Positions 5,151 to 5,318 of a DNA stretch of 5,318 nucleotides are shown one piece after another. The notes beneath the pieces were generated by a model that was not told the DNA's origin, searched no databases, and worked only from the letters and a program-made list of their open reading frames with translations. The stretch is from Candidatus Omnitrophota bacterium (GTDB lineage Bacteria; Omnitrophota; Koll11; Duberdicusellales; 4484-171). Within the stretch, counting starts at the first letter, position 1; each line of letters starts with the position of its first letter. The DNA lies in contig JAUYCY010000079.1 of the NCBI GenBank assembly GCA_030692055.1, forward strand, positions 1-5,318. The letters are read 5' to 3'. A program made the position numbers and the translations under genes.

Positions 5151-5318
5151 ATGTATTACATATATATGCTAAAAAACGAAACAACAAATGAATTGTATTA
5201 TGGATACACAAATAATTTAGAGAGAAGAATTGCTGAACATAATAAAAAGCAAAAGTGGGAACTTATATATTATGAAGCATATAAATCAGAACTCGATGCC
5301 CGCGATAGAGAAAGAAGG
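5151..5318 (+). CDS. GIY-YIG nuclease-family protein, N-terminal part (runs off window)
   Basis: The first 56 residues are visible and the frame is still open at the window end. They begin MYYIYMLKNE and continue with ELYYGYTNNLERRIAEHN and WELIYYEAYKSELDARDRERR. This matches the small stand-alone GIY-YIG proteins of the UPF0213/YhbQ (URI) type, normally about 80-100 residues. The GIY part appears as YIYML (3-7) and the YIG part as YYGYT (16-20, where Y17-G18 replace the usual Y-I-G). The conserved Arg is in LERR (23-26), followed by H30 and N31. The catalytic Glu expected further on is probably in the E-x-x-A-R-x-R-E-R segment at the end of the visible part. Such proteins have a nuclease fold; their cellular role is poorly defined and they are often multi-copy in genomes. 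The gene has its own strong Shine-Dalgarno and an 81-base spacer separates it from pit, so it is probably not part of the pit unit. Confidence 0.85.
   Translation, partial: MYYIYMLKNETTNELYYGYTNNLERRIAEHNKKQKWELIYYEAYKSELDARDRERR

Noticed and set aside
1..5318. CRISPR array, rRNA, complete tRNA, IS element or phage genes
   Set aside because: No spaced direct repeats, rRNA-like blocks, cloverleaf, transposase or phage proteins were seen; almost all of the sequence is taken up by identified genes.

Overview
The window is about 5.3 kb of densely packed, moderately AT-rich bacterial DNA with every gene on the + strand. It reads as ordinary chromosomal genes rather than a phage or plasmid. No marker gene fixes the organism. 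A double-length, two-domain ThyX (a long form I recall from Chlamydia), the tight overlapping genes and the small GIY-YIG protein suggest an uncultivated bacterium, perhaps of the PVC/Omnitrophota type. That placement is a low-confidence inference.

Layout: (1) Positions 2-587 hold the C-terminal end of an SLC13/ArsB-type ion permease, then a 115-residue single-domain cupin. (2) Positions 587-1699 hold an iron-containing (group III) alcohol dehydrogenase that overlaps the cupin stop by one base (TAATG). These three genes look like one transcription unit. (3) The 1700-1819 spacer has a perfect 16-bp inverted repeat (possible terminator), a TATAAT-like -10 box and a good Shine-Dalgarno. (4) Positions 1820-5069 form a second unit, thyX - uppP - pit, in which both junctions are 4-base ATGA overlaps. 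(5) Positions 5070-5150 are a spacer with two inverted repeats. (6) From 5151 to the window end is the N-terminal part of a GIY-YIG nuclease-family protein with its own Shine-Dalgarno.

How the genes may work together: ThyX makes dTMP. UppP dephosphorylates undecaprenyl pyrophosphate and releases phosphate on the outer side of the membrane. The PiT permease imports phosphate. The uppP-pit coupling is therefore plausible as phosphate recapture linked to envelope recycling, but this is inference. The substrate of the permease-cupin-alcohol dehydrogenase unit cannot be read from the sequence.

The most notable observation is the two-domain ThyX. Its N-terminal half keeps the dUMP-side residues but lost the RHR motif. 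Its C-terminal half keeps RHR and the NAR/HAQW region but lost the dUMP-side residues. This fits complementary specialisation of two fused copies. I found no clearly new multi-gene system. The other points of interest are a His-to-Gln change at a metal-ligand position in the alcohol dehydrogenase and the inverted-repeat spacer before the GIY-YIG gene.
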